Positions 1-6,205 of a stretch of DNA of 7,919 bases are shown here, piece by piece. The notes under the pieces are model-generated. The model was given only the letters and a program-made list of their open reading frames with translations. It made no database searches and had not been told where the DNA came from. The stretch's first letter is position 1; each line of letters opens with the position of its first letter. Source of the stretch: Methylocapsa sp. (GTDB taxonomy: Bacteria; Pseudomonadota; Alphaproteobacteria; Rhizobiales; Beijerinckiaceae); NCBI GenBank assembly GCA_003162995.1, contig PLUZ01000562.1:1-7919 (forward strand), in the 5' to 3' direction. The position numbers and the translations under genes are program-made.

Positions 1-291
1 TCGGAAGCCTTTTGCGCCGAATGTCCCTAAAATCCCGACTCGCCAGCATCGCTGCAACAAGGCCCCGGGAACCCAGAGAACGTCGAATTGTTCGGGATCC
101 TCGAAGCAATGCGGCGCCTGGAAGACAAACCCGTCGAGGGTCTTCACGGTGCCGGGTTTCGTCGCTGTCAGGCGCACCTCGATCTCGACGCCCGACTTTT
201 TCAACGACTGTTTCATCCAGTTGAACATCTCGTGAGGACCGGCGACATCGAGCAGGTCGACGCCGTCATAAACGGGCATGCCGATGATCAT
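1..291 (-). CDS. DJ-1/PfpI family protein, 3' end outside window, apparent frameshift
   Basis: A partial gene enters from the lodB side and leaves the window at base 1. It starts at the ATG at 291-289, which overlaps the lodB stop codon as ATGA, so translation is probably coupled. The start region reads MIIGMPVYDGVDLLDVAGP, followed by a conserved block FDVLWVPG at about residues 74-81. Both are typical of the DJ-1/PfpI (class I glutamine amidotransferase-like) superfamily, which includes isonitrile hydratases, glyoxalase or deglycase-like enzymes and proteases. The nucleophile-elbow cysteine would lie beyond the window, so the activity cannot be assigned. After VPG the original frame reads ALLQRCWRVG, which is unlike the family, whereas the neighbouring frame reads GLVAAMLASRDFRD, which looks like the expected helix after VPGG. 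The break falls near bases 61-69, at a run of four G on the coding strand. This is either a real inactivating frameshift or a sequencing error. The family call is fairly sure; the intactness of the gene is not. Confidence 0.72.
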   Translation of the reverse strand, partial: MIIGMPVYDGVDLLDVAGPHEMFNWMKQSLKKSGVEIEVRLTATKPGTVKTLDGFVFQAPHCFEDPEQFDVLWVPGALLQRCWRVGILGTFGAKGFR

Positions 292-1406
292 TGGCGTATT
301 CTTTCCGGGGCTGGAGACAAGCGTGCCGTTTGGCGGCGGCGCCAGAACGGGTGGTCCGGCCAGCGCGCCTCTACGGCATAGAAATCGCGCAATACCATTT
401 GATAGGAAGCGAAGGACGCATGAACCCAGGCGCGGTAGCGGTCGAGGCCCTTTGGGTCTTCGCGCAGCAACCAGTCCGCGACGGCATAGGCGGCGTAAAC
501 CCCGCCGCGCAGCGCGTTGACGATGCCCTGACCACAGATCGGATCGGTGGCGAAGGCCGCGTCACCAGCGGGCAGCAGGGGTAGGCCCGGCTGCGCCTCA
601 GTCAGCCGCGAATTCGCGGCGAGGACATGTGGCCCGTCGAGCGGTCCGTCCCCGTTCGTCACAGCTTCCACGTAGCGGGTGTTCGCCAGCCGCGCACGGA
701 ACCCCTCCGCCGATCGCAGCCCGAGCGGCCGGATCTGCTCCGCGTCGGTCATGCAGGCGACGACGCGCCGTCCGCGCGGCAGGCAGGCGGTATACCACCA
801 CCCCGCCTCGAAACTTTCGATCAGCAGTTCGTTGCGTTCGGTCTGGCTGTCCGGCGCGAAAGCGAGGCAGCCAACCAGCCGGTCAAAGATCACCGGCGAT
901 GCGGTCATCATGCGAGACAGCGCCGCCGCCCGTCCGGTCGCGTCGATGGCGTAACGCGCGGTCAGGACGGCGCCGCTTTTCAGGGTCACGGTCAGACAGC
1001 CACCGGTTTGCCGGCACCCCGCAATCACGCCGGTCTCGAAACGGCTGAGACGGGCGGCGGCTGCCTCGGTCAGACTCTGTTCGAAAACCCTGCGATCAAG
1101 CTGCCAAGCGGTATCGGAGCCCAGGAAGAAATACTCATTCGTGGCAATATGCAGTGCACCCCAGGCGCTGACACTCCGGTGCGCGGGCTTGTGTCCGCTG
1201 GAGAGGAATGTCGGCCACAGTCCGAGGTGACGCAGGATGGGTGCGATCGACGGCGGGACCGTGTCGCCGGCCTTCCTCGCCCCGCCATGACCCGCATCGA
1301 TAAGACAAATCCGAAGGTCCGGCGCGTAATCCGCCAGCGTAATGGCGGCCGCGCATCCGGCGGGGCCCGCGCCGGAGATGACAACGTCATAGCTGGCCGG
1401 GCCCAT
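288..1406 (-). CDS. lodB: LodB-like FAD-dependent oxidoreductase, CTQ maturation factor
   Basis: This 372-aa protein is a flavin monooxygenase/halogenase-type FAD enzyme. It has an N-terminal Rossmann motif, VVISGAGPAGCAAA (residues 8-21), the segment GDTVPPSIAPILRHLGLW (47-64) seen in LodB and tryptophan-halogenase-like proteins, DATG at 155-158, a GWWYTACLP strand (202-210), and the second FAD motif LLPAGDAAFATDPICGQGI (277-295). Length and motif order fit full-length LodB proteins. In Marinomonas, LodB is needed for hydroxylation and crosslinking of the LodA precursor to give the CTQ cofactor; here the lodA-like gene is two genes upstream, so the same role is inferred. It starts 7 bp after the 142-aa gene with an AGGA-type ribosome site inside that gene's end. 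No signal peptide is visible, so it should act in the cytoplasm. A free-standing halogenase-like enzyme is the alternative, but the neighbourhood argues for LodB. Confidence 0.88.
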   Translation of the reverse strand: MGPASYDVVISGAGPAGCAAAITLADYAPDLRICLIDAGHGGARKAGDTVPPSIAPILRHLGLWPTFLSSGHKPAHRSVSAWGALHIATNEYFFLGSDTAWQLDRRVFEQSLTEAAAARLSRFETGVIAGCRQTGGCLTVTLKSGAVLTARYAIDATGRAAALSRMMTASPVIFDRLVGCLAFAPDSQTERNELLIESFEAGWWYTACLPRGRRVVACMTDAEQIRPLGLRSAEGFRARLANTRYVEAVTNGDGPLDGPHVLAANSRLTEAQPGLPLLPAGDAAFATDPICGQGIVNALRGGVYAAYAVADWLLREDPKGLDRYRAWVHASFASYQMVLRDFYAVEARWPDHPFWRRRQTARLSPAPERIRQ

Positions 1407-1412
1407 GCGGGA

Positions 1413-1841
1413 TCAGTCCTGACGGACTGCGTAGAACGAGCAGACCACGCCCGCCGGACTAACGGTTCCTGGACTGCCCGCGGAGTGCGGAATGGTCCGG
1501 ATGATCGAGCCCACGATCGCCGGCCGCTGCTCGACGCCATTCGGCCAGGGCGGTATGACATAGGCGCTGTAATCGTATATCCATTCTTCGCCCGAGACGA
1601 CACCGCGGCCCTGGAACCGCACGGACCACGGCGTTCCGTAGCCGATCGCCCCGTTCAGGGTCAGCGACCAGCCGGGGCCGAAGATACGGCCGCAGAAAAC
1701 CCCCATAGGCGCATCATCTATGGTGATCGTGCCTCGGCCGAATTCGAGATTGTTGAAGGCGGTCGACAGGTCCGGATCGTTCAGCAGGCTCCGGTAGGAC
1801 CATTGGCCAACCAGGCTGCCGATGTCGGGATGTTGCGGCAT
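1413..1841 (-). CDS. Hypothetical 142-aa protein, probable beta-barrel
   Basis: A small protein encoded between the lodA-like and lodB-like genes, 10 bp after the first and 7 bp before the second. I do not recognise a named domain. It has no signal peptide or membrane segment. Alternating hydrophobic and polar runs rich in Gly, Trp, Tyr and Phe suggest an all-beta fold: GQWSYRSLLN (12-21), LEFGRGTITIDD (32-43), WSLTLNGAIGYG (58-69), WSVRFQGRG (72-80) and EWIYDYSAYVIPPWPNG (86-102). The last part, QRPAIVGSIIRTIPHS (105-120), then GVVCSFYAVRQD, looks like a conserved closing strand pair. An opening GxW motif followed by short strands recalls lipocalin- or avidin-like barrels, but this is only a resemblance. 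It has two cysteines, C50 and C134. The start follows a weak GAGAG ribosome site that overlaps the lodA stop, so coupling to lodA is likely. Its position suggests a partner or maturation helper of the CTQ oxidase, which is inference. Confidence 0.8.
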   Translation of the reverse strand: MPQHPDIGSLVGQWSYRSLLNDPDLSTAFNNLEFGRGTITIDDAPMGVFCGRIFGPGWSLTLNGAIGYGTPWSVRFQGRGVVSGEEWIYDYSAYVIPPWPNGVEQRPAIVGSIIRTIPHSAGSPGTVSPAGVVCSFYAVRQD

Positions 1842-1851
1842 GAACGCTCTC

Positions 1852-3927
1852 TCAACTGGTGGGCGTGGGGGTATCGGCAGGCCCGATGACCAGGTTGCCC
1901 TGGTCGTCGGTAGTTTTCTTGAGGAACTTCAGGCTCGCCCAGGCCGTGACCATTTGCAGATCGCCGGCGTTGTTTGTCGCCGTCGGCGACCATGGCCCGC
2001 TGTAGGACGGCTGTTGGTCGACGTATTCCGTGACGTAAACCGGCCGGTGCGCGGGCCACCAATAGGTGAGTTGCGGGTCCGGCTTGGCCGGATCGCCGGT
2101 CGAGTCAGGGTTGATAGAATTCCACCCTGAATAGCTAACGTCGATCGGCTGGTTCGTGCACTCGTTGAAATCGGACTGCCAGGGCACCGCGCTATATTTG
2201 GTGAGGTCGCCGGGTTCCAGACCGGTCTTGAGATCTGCCACCGTGGCGGGCTCGCTTCCCGGAACCCCGGATGGCTGACTGAGCGCGCCAGGGGACGGGG
2301 ACGGCGCGTGATGGAACCGGTAGGCCGCGCTATAAATCGCGAAATTCCTGACAATCCACGACACCTCGCCGCCTGGGCAGAACGAACCGCCCAAGCCGCT
2401 CGACAAAGCGCCGCGATCGAGCGCCCGGCCCGGTCCCTTCAGCATCGGGCCGGGAACGATATCTTCGGTCTTTTCGTTGACGAACAGGCCAGCCGCCCAT
2501 TGGTCCAGCAGGAACAACATCGTATCGGTCAGGCGCAGGAACTTGGACGGCGCGACGTTGCTCAGCGGATTGTCGCCACATAGCCACGGAATCAGATAAA
2601 GCAATTTACCGTTCTTATCCCGCTGGCTGCTGGCCAGCCATTGATTTTCTTGATGAGACCGCCTGACGATGCCTGCGATGAACTCCCGCACGGCGCGCCG
2701 GCGTTCCCGGTCGCACGGATCTTCGCCCTCATGCGGTGGGATCGAAATTACGCTTTCGTCGAGACGGCCGCCCCGGCCGGTGTTGTGCGGATTGCTGCCA
2801 TGGAACGCGTCTTTATCCATCACCAGCCCGTAGTCGTTTGGATCGCTGAGGATCGGCCAGATGTCGCGGTAGAAAAAGGGCCGGAACGCGGGATTCCACC
2901 AGGCCTTGCGGCGCCAGCGGTCGAGATCGGCAGGGGCCGGCGCGGAAGTGAACGGCGGTTCGCCATAGATGTAGGGGACGGCTGCGAATTGGCGGACGGC
3001 GATGTCGAATGCGATGTCGTCCAACGTCACGATATCGACAATTTCTGGCACGTAGCGTGGATAGGCGACGACAACCCAGGCCGGATCGTCCACCGGAAAC
3101 GTCGCCAAGAGCTCTTCCTTCGGCAGGTCCTTCGGCGGGTCCAGCCCGGAGATCTTGCGGATCGTGCAGATGAGGCGAGCGGAAACCGGCCCGTCCGATA
3201 TATCGTCAAACCAGCCGTCGTTGTTGGCATAGGTTTCGATTTTTGGGTTGCCGAAACCGGTTAGCATGCTGCCCGAATTGCCAAAGCCGCCCAGCACCAA
3301 CAGGCGATTATGCGCGCTTGCCTGGGTGCAAATCGCCTCGCCGAGGGAAGTAATGGAATTGGGCGTGAGCGGCGGCGGGAAGAAGGCCGGCGGCCGGCTG
3401 CCGTCGAACTGTGCCCGGTTTTTGGTTTTGACGGCGACACTGCGCGGGCCAGGATCGATGATCAGGCGCTGGCGTTCCTCGGTGTCGGTTATATTAGCGT
3501 TCCGTAACTTGTGGTCGGGGCCGTAGCCGTGCTCGCCATCGGTTTGCTTGAACTCGTACCAACTGGCTTTCTTGTTGGCGAGGTAAACCGTCCAACTTAT
3601 GTCGTTGACCTGCACGGTCTGTAGTTGGCCATTCTTCTGGTTGACGATGTCGAACGTATCGCCGATGCGGATTTCGCGCCCGTCCGGGTTGTTATCGTCG
3701 TAGACGAAGACGGCGAACCGGGCGGCCTGGCGGCGAATGCTGCCGTTGCTGTCCACGAAGCTTTTTACCGGCTGCTCGACCCCATCCGCGTTGACGATGG
3801 GGTTGCCGTTCTGGTCGCAATCGATGGGAAACCTGCCGCGCTGCTCGGACGCGATGCAGAACGACGTGGGGCTGTTGCCAAGACGTGCAATGCCGATGGC
3901 CGGATGGATGCTGAACCGCGCGATCAT
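1852..3927 (-). CDS. lodA: LodA/GoxA-family CTQ-dependent amine or amino acid oxidase
   Basis: This 691-aa protein belongs to the family of L-lysine epsilon-oxidase (LodA) and glycine oxidase (GoxA), which oxidise primary amines with O2, releasing ammonia and H2O2 and using cysteine tryptophylquinone made from their own side chains. The hallmark N-terminus is present: FSIHPAIGIARLGNS (residues 5-19). The likely cofactor residues are C517 in GGSFCPGGEVSW (513-524) and W583 in SAVPWQSDFNEC (579-590). Their spacing of 66 is close to the 65 I recall for LodA (C516 and W581). C450 in LCGDNPLSN may match an active-site Cys of LodA. Further family-like blocks are WWNPAFRPFFYRD (343-355) and TYWWPAHRPVYVTEY (621-635). 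Length is normal for the family. There is no signal peptide. It starts 22 bp after the tyrosinase stop with AAGGA about 10 bases before the ATG. The substrate cannot be inferred; lysine, glycine or a peptide amine are all possible. Confidence 0.9.
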   Translation of the reverse strand: MIARFSIHPAIGIARLGNSPTSFCIASEQRGRFPIDCDQNGNPIVNADGVEQPVKSFVDSNGSIRRQAARFAVFVYDDNNPDGREIRIGDTFDIVNQKNGQLQTVQVNDISWTVYLANKKASWYEFKQTDGEHGYGPDHKLRNANITDTEERQRLIIDPGPRSVAVKTKNRAQFDGSRPPAFFPPPLTPNSITSLGEAICTQASAHNRLLVLGGFGNSGSMLTGFGNPKIETYANNDGWFDDISDGPVSARLICTIRKISGLDPPKDLPKEELLATFPVDDPAWVVVAYPRYVPEIVDIVTLDDIAFDIAVRQFAAVPYIYGEPPFTSAPAPADLDRWRRKAWWNPAFRPFFYRDIWPILSDPNDYGLVMDKDAFHGSNPHNTGRGGRLDESVISIPPHEGEDPCDRERRRAVREFIAGIVRRSHQENQWLASSQRDKNGKLLYLIPWLCGDNPLSNVAPSKFLRLTDTMLFLLDQWAAGLFVNEKTEDIVPGPMLKGPGRALDRGALSSGLGGSFCPGGEVSWIVRNFAIYSAAYRFHHAPSPSPGALSQPSGVPGSEPATVADLKTGLEPGDLTKYSAVPWQSDFNECTNQPIDVSYSGWNSINPDSTGDPAKPDPQLTYWWPAHRPVYVTEYVDQQPSYSGPWSPTATNNAGDLQMVTAWASLKFLKKTTDDQGNLVIGPADTPTPTS
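2179..2181 (-). other. Codon of predicted CTQ tryptophan (W583)
   Basis: The TGG codon encodes the Trp of the conserved VPWQSDFNEC motif, which in LodA-family enzymes is hydroxylated and crosslinked to cysteine to give the tryptophylquinone. The paired C517 lies 66 residues earlier. Confidence 0.7.
2377..2379 (-). other. Codon of predicted CTQ cysteine (C517)
   Basis: The TGC codon encodes the Cys in the motif SFCPGGE. It is the best candidate for the thioether half of cysteine tryptophylquinone because it lies 66 residues before the Trp of VPWQSDF, close to the spacing remembered for LodA. The assignment is by motif and spacing, not by alignment. Confidence 0.65.
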
Positions 3928-3949
3928 GGCTGGCGTTCCTTGAAGTTGG

Positions 3950-5989
3950 TCAGTCGAAGAAGTTTAGCGACACCGCGCCAAGATGGAACGCGTCGGTAGC
4001 GGGCGAGCCGTCGTGATTGAGCACTAGAAGATTGACGTGAATGTTGCTTTCACCTACCGTGAGAGCCTTAACTGCGGCGGTGGCGTCGAGCACGAAGTTC
4101 GTCGGCGTCTTTTGCGGCCTCGGCCGAAGATCGAAACGATCTTGCGACCGCACCGGCGCATCGCAATGGCCCGGACCGCCCACGCACTCGCCCATGAACG
4201 TGCTGATCTGTCCGACGTAATGCGGATTGCCGCGTGTTGGCGTCTGGATGCTCGCGTCCGGCTGGTTCAAAAAGACGCGGATACAATAGCCGGGCCGCAT
4301 GGCATATCGGATCGCGTGCAGGCGCACCTCCGCGCGGCGATGCCGGACCAGAACTTCGGGATGAACCCGGGCAGGCGCCGAGTGGAAGAGCTGGATCGGC
4401 GTGTGCGCGTTGGTCTGAAACACGTGCGAAGCCAGCATGTATTCATAGCCGAGGTTTCGCGTACTTGCCATGTCCGAAACGTCGTAGGACCAGGGTGGCA
4501 GGTTGGCCGATGGGTCATCCGGACCGGCGCCCGGGAAACGCTTCTGCCACTCCGCCCAGAGCCGGTCGACATTGGCGTGATGCGCCCAGAAGATGGGGTC
4601 CCGCGCGGTGCGGCCGGGATCGACCATGTCGCCGGTTAAAAACTCGTTGTTCTGTCCAATGGGCCAAGTGGGCGGGCAGTGGCCGCCGGAATAATTATGG
4701 ATCAGGTTATGAATCGTTTCCAGCGCTCCGAAAAATTGGTCCGACATCGGACCGCTTCCGAATTTGAAAAAGTCGCCGATGTTCAGAATGCGCTCGACAT
4801 CGTCCTGCGTGGGATAGGCCTCGAAGATCAAATCCTTGTTGCCGCCGGGCCAGCGGCGCCAGTGCCACAATGGATTAATGTCGGCGAGTACGGCGATAAT
4901 GGCTTTGTCGCTCGTGGGGTCAACGCCGAATTGAATATTGGCATCTGCGAACAGCCGCGCACCGGAACAGTATTTGGTGCCGAGTTTTCCTTGCAGCGCG
5001 GTGAGGGTGTCTTGCGTGACGTGGCCGCCATCTTTAAGCGTCTTGAGCCCATCTTCATCGATCCAGCACTGAAATGGCTCCGGCACCCACCCATTATCCC
5101 TGGCGTCATAGGGGTTCGTCACCCCCACCCCCATATCACCGATCGAGATTTTTACGTTTTGGACGTCGGCCGCCCAGTCCCAATAGGGCAAGGTGACGGA
5201 CGGATCGATGTCCTGGAGCGCCTTCTCGAAGCCGTAAAGATAGGCCCGATGCCAGCTCAGGAACTCCTCCCACCCATGCTGGCATTGGTTGGCATGGATT
5301 TGCGCCCAGTACGCGAAACTCCTTTGGTCCAGTGGGTAATCGTCGAGCTTGCGCATCTCGCGGATTGCCCCGCGCAGCCTGCGCAATTCGTCGTCCGGAA
5401 GGCAAACAACGTTCTTGCGGGCTTTCAGCGTGCCCGTTTCATGGGCGAGCTGATTGACGGATCCGGTGAACTCCGGATGCGGCGCAAGACCAGCGCTGAG
5501 CGCATGCCGGGTGGCCTCTGCGGCCACAGTGCCGGCCGGCGCGCTGTCTTCCTCGGGCGACGGACAGCCCGCGGCGATCCACCCTTCGATCAGTTGGATA
5601 TCCGGCTCAGCCACGCGGGCGCCACCCCAGGGCAATGGCGGGAATTGTGTGCCGTCGAAGGGGAATTGTCCTCGCAGGCCGCGGATCAGCCCCGCCTCCC
5701 CTGACACTGCGGCTGAGGCCTGACGCGGCGCCGGCGCGGGGTGATGACAGCAGGGCGCCGTGGCAGCGGGCGCGGTGGGCGCGGCGGCAGGTCCGGTTCC
5801 GCCCGAAGCGCGCATCATCGCTATGCCGTACAGTTCCATTTGACGCAACTCTGGTAACGGTAGGTTCCAGAATTTGCCGTAGCCGCCGTAATCGGCATGC
5901 GCGGAACCGGCGGCCGCCTCTATGATCCGGCGAAATCGTTCCAAGCGCGACGCCGGCGCGCCACCTTCCGTTCCGGCCGTGGCAGACAT
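3950..5989 (-). CDS. Three-domain tyrosinase (type-3 copper polyphenol oxidase)
   Basis: This 679-aa protein should oxidise phenols and catechols to o-quinones with O2. Residues about 15-145 form an N-terminal module resembling a haem-less cytochrome domain (FPPLPWGGARVAEPDIQLIE, WIAAGCP), interrupted by an Ala/Pro linker with CCHH at 80-83. The catalytic domain spans about 175-500. CuA ligands are H232, H238 and H247 (IHANQCQHGWEEFLSWHRAY); CuB ligands are H427, H431 (ETIHNLIHNYSGGH) and H471 (DPIFWAHHANVDRLW). C236 lies two residues before H238, the pattern that forms a Cys-His thioether in fungal tyrosinases. Asn428 after the first CuB His and Glu424 match residues linked to monophenol hydroxylation. 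Residues about 525-679 form a beta-rich C-terminal domain like that of plant-type polyphenol oxidases (NPHYVGQIST, GGPGHCDAP, ending VSLNFFD). There is no signal peptide. A strong GGAGGA site lies 7 bases before the ATG. It is first in the tight gene cluster. Confidence 0.93.
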   Translation of the reverse strand: MSATAGTEGGAPASRLERFRRIIEAAAGSAHADYGGYGKFWNLPLPELRQMELYGIAMMRASGGTGPAAAPTAPAATAPCCHHPAPAPRQASAAVSGEAGLIRGLRGQFPFDGTQFPPLPWGGARVAEPDIQLIEGWIAAGCPSPEEDSAPAGTVAAEATRHALSAGLAPHPEFTGSVNQLAHETGTLKARKNVVCLPDDELRRLRGAIREMRKLDDYPLDQRSFAYWAQIHANQCQHGWEEFLSWHRAYLYGFEKALQDIDPSVTLPYWDWAADVQNVKISIGDMGVGVTNPYDARDNGWVPEPFQCWIDEDGLKTLKDGGHVTQDTLTALQGKLGTKYCSGARLFADANIQFGVDPTSDKAIIAVLADINPLWHWRRWPGGNKDLIFEAYPTQDDVERILNIGDFFKFGSGPMSDQFFGALETIHNLIHNYSGGHCPPTWPIGQNNEFLTGDMVDPGRTARDPIFWAHHANVDRLWAEWQKRFPGAGPDDPSANLPPWSYDVSDMASTRNLGYEYMLASHVFQTNAHTPIQLFHSAPARVHPEVLVRHRRAEVRLHAIRYAMRPGYCIRVFLNQPDASIQTPTRGNPHYVGQISTFMGECVGGPGHCDAPVRSQDRFDLRPRPQKTPTNFVLDATAAVKALTVGESNIHVNLLVLNHDGSPATDAFHLGAVSLNFFD
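4577..4711 (-). other. Tyrosinase CuB site
   Basis: These codons encode H427 to H471. H427 and H431 lie in IHNLIHN, and the third ligand is the second His of WAHHANVDRLW. Glu424, three residues before H427, and Asn428 fit the water-keeper Glu and helper Asn described in true tyrosinases, so monophenolase activity is plausible. Confidence 0.85.
5249..5296 (-). other. Tyrosinase CuA site with Cys-x-His thioether motif
   Basis: These codons encode H232 to H247, with H232, H238 and H247 as the three CuA histidines. C236 is placed to form a thioether to H238, as known for Neurospora and Agaricus tyrosinases. The nine-residue step from H238 to H247 matches the H85 to H94 step I recall for the Agaricus enzyme. 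Confidence 0.85.
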
Positions 5990-5996
5990 CGTGAAT

Positions 5997-6002
5997 TCCT
6001 CC
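5997..6002 (-). promoter_or_regulatory. Shine-Dalgarno site of the tyrosinase gene
   Basis: The coding strand reads GGAGGA ending 7 bases before the ATG at 5989. This is a near-perfect ribosome site and fixes the start of the tyrosinase, so the unusual N-terminal module really is part of the protein. Confidence 0.85.
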
Positions 6003-6129
6003 GTAGCCGCGAGCTTTTCAGTGATGCGTATCCATGTCCATCCGCAACGGAACGGCTTCTGCCTCGATGCCTTTGACGACCTGCATCAATCCAGAATATG
6101 GCAGTGCGACGGGGCGGGATGCCTCCTTT

Positions 6130-6150
6130 GTTCGCTGCCGGCTCGCGAAC
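6130..6150 (-). repeat. Inverted repeat, 6-bp stem with 9-base loop
   Basis: The arms GTTCGC and GCGAAC (6130-6135 and 6145-6150) are perfect complements around a 9-base GC-rich loop. On the transcript the hairpin sits directly before AAAGGAGG and carries no U-run, so it fits an RNA-stability or processing element better than a terminator. It could be chance in GC-rich DNA. Confidence 0.4.
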
Positions 6151-6205
6151 GGTGGGTCAGCGACCGCTGGTCAGTCGTTTTCTCCCCGCCATATTGCGAT
6201 GATTG

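Larger units (their letters stand above)
5990..6205 (-). other. Spacer between cytochrome-like and tyrosinase genes
   Basis: This is the only sizeable gap inside the cluster. On the coding strand it holds a perfect 6-bp inverted repeat (6130-6150), an orphan AAAGGAGG (6122-6129), and a small open frame of 22 codons from an ATG (MQVVKGIEAEAVPLRMDMDT then HH and stop) that ends about 30 bases before the tyrosinase start. The small frame lacks a ribosome site at the right distance, so I do not call it a gene. No clear rho-independent terminator with a T-run is present, so read-through from the upstream gene is likely. I see no convincing promoter. Confidence 0.5.

Noticed and set aside
627..1889. 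Long 420-aa open frame on the plus strand
   Set aside because: It runs opposite lodB and the 142-aa gene, has an Arg/Gly/Pro-rich composition with no domain, and lacks a ribosome site. It is a shadow caused by high G+C.
2641..3264. 207-aa open frame on the plus strand
   Set aside because: It is antisense to the LodA-like gene and shows no family motif or start signal.
4679..5704. 341-aa open frame on the plus strand
   Set aside because: It lies wholly antisense to the tyrosinase, whose copper motifs are unmistakable; there is no recognisable protein in the opposite frame.
6010..6085. Small minus-strand frame of 22 codons in the spacer
   Set aside because: Its ATG has no ribosome site at the proper distance; the AAAGGAGG upstream is too far away. 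Chance cannot be excluded.
6160..6175. GACC-GCT-GGTC inverted repeat as a terminator for the haem-protein gene
   Set aside because: Only four base pairs with a three-base loop and no T-run in the coding direction; too weak to call a terminator.
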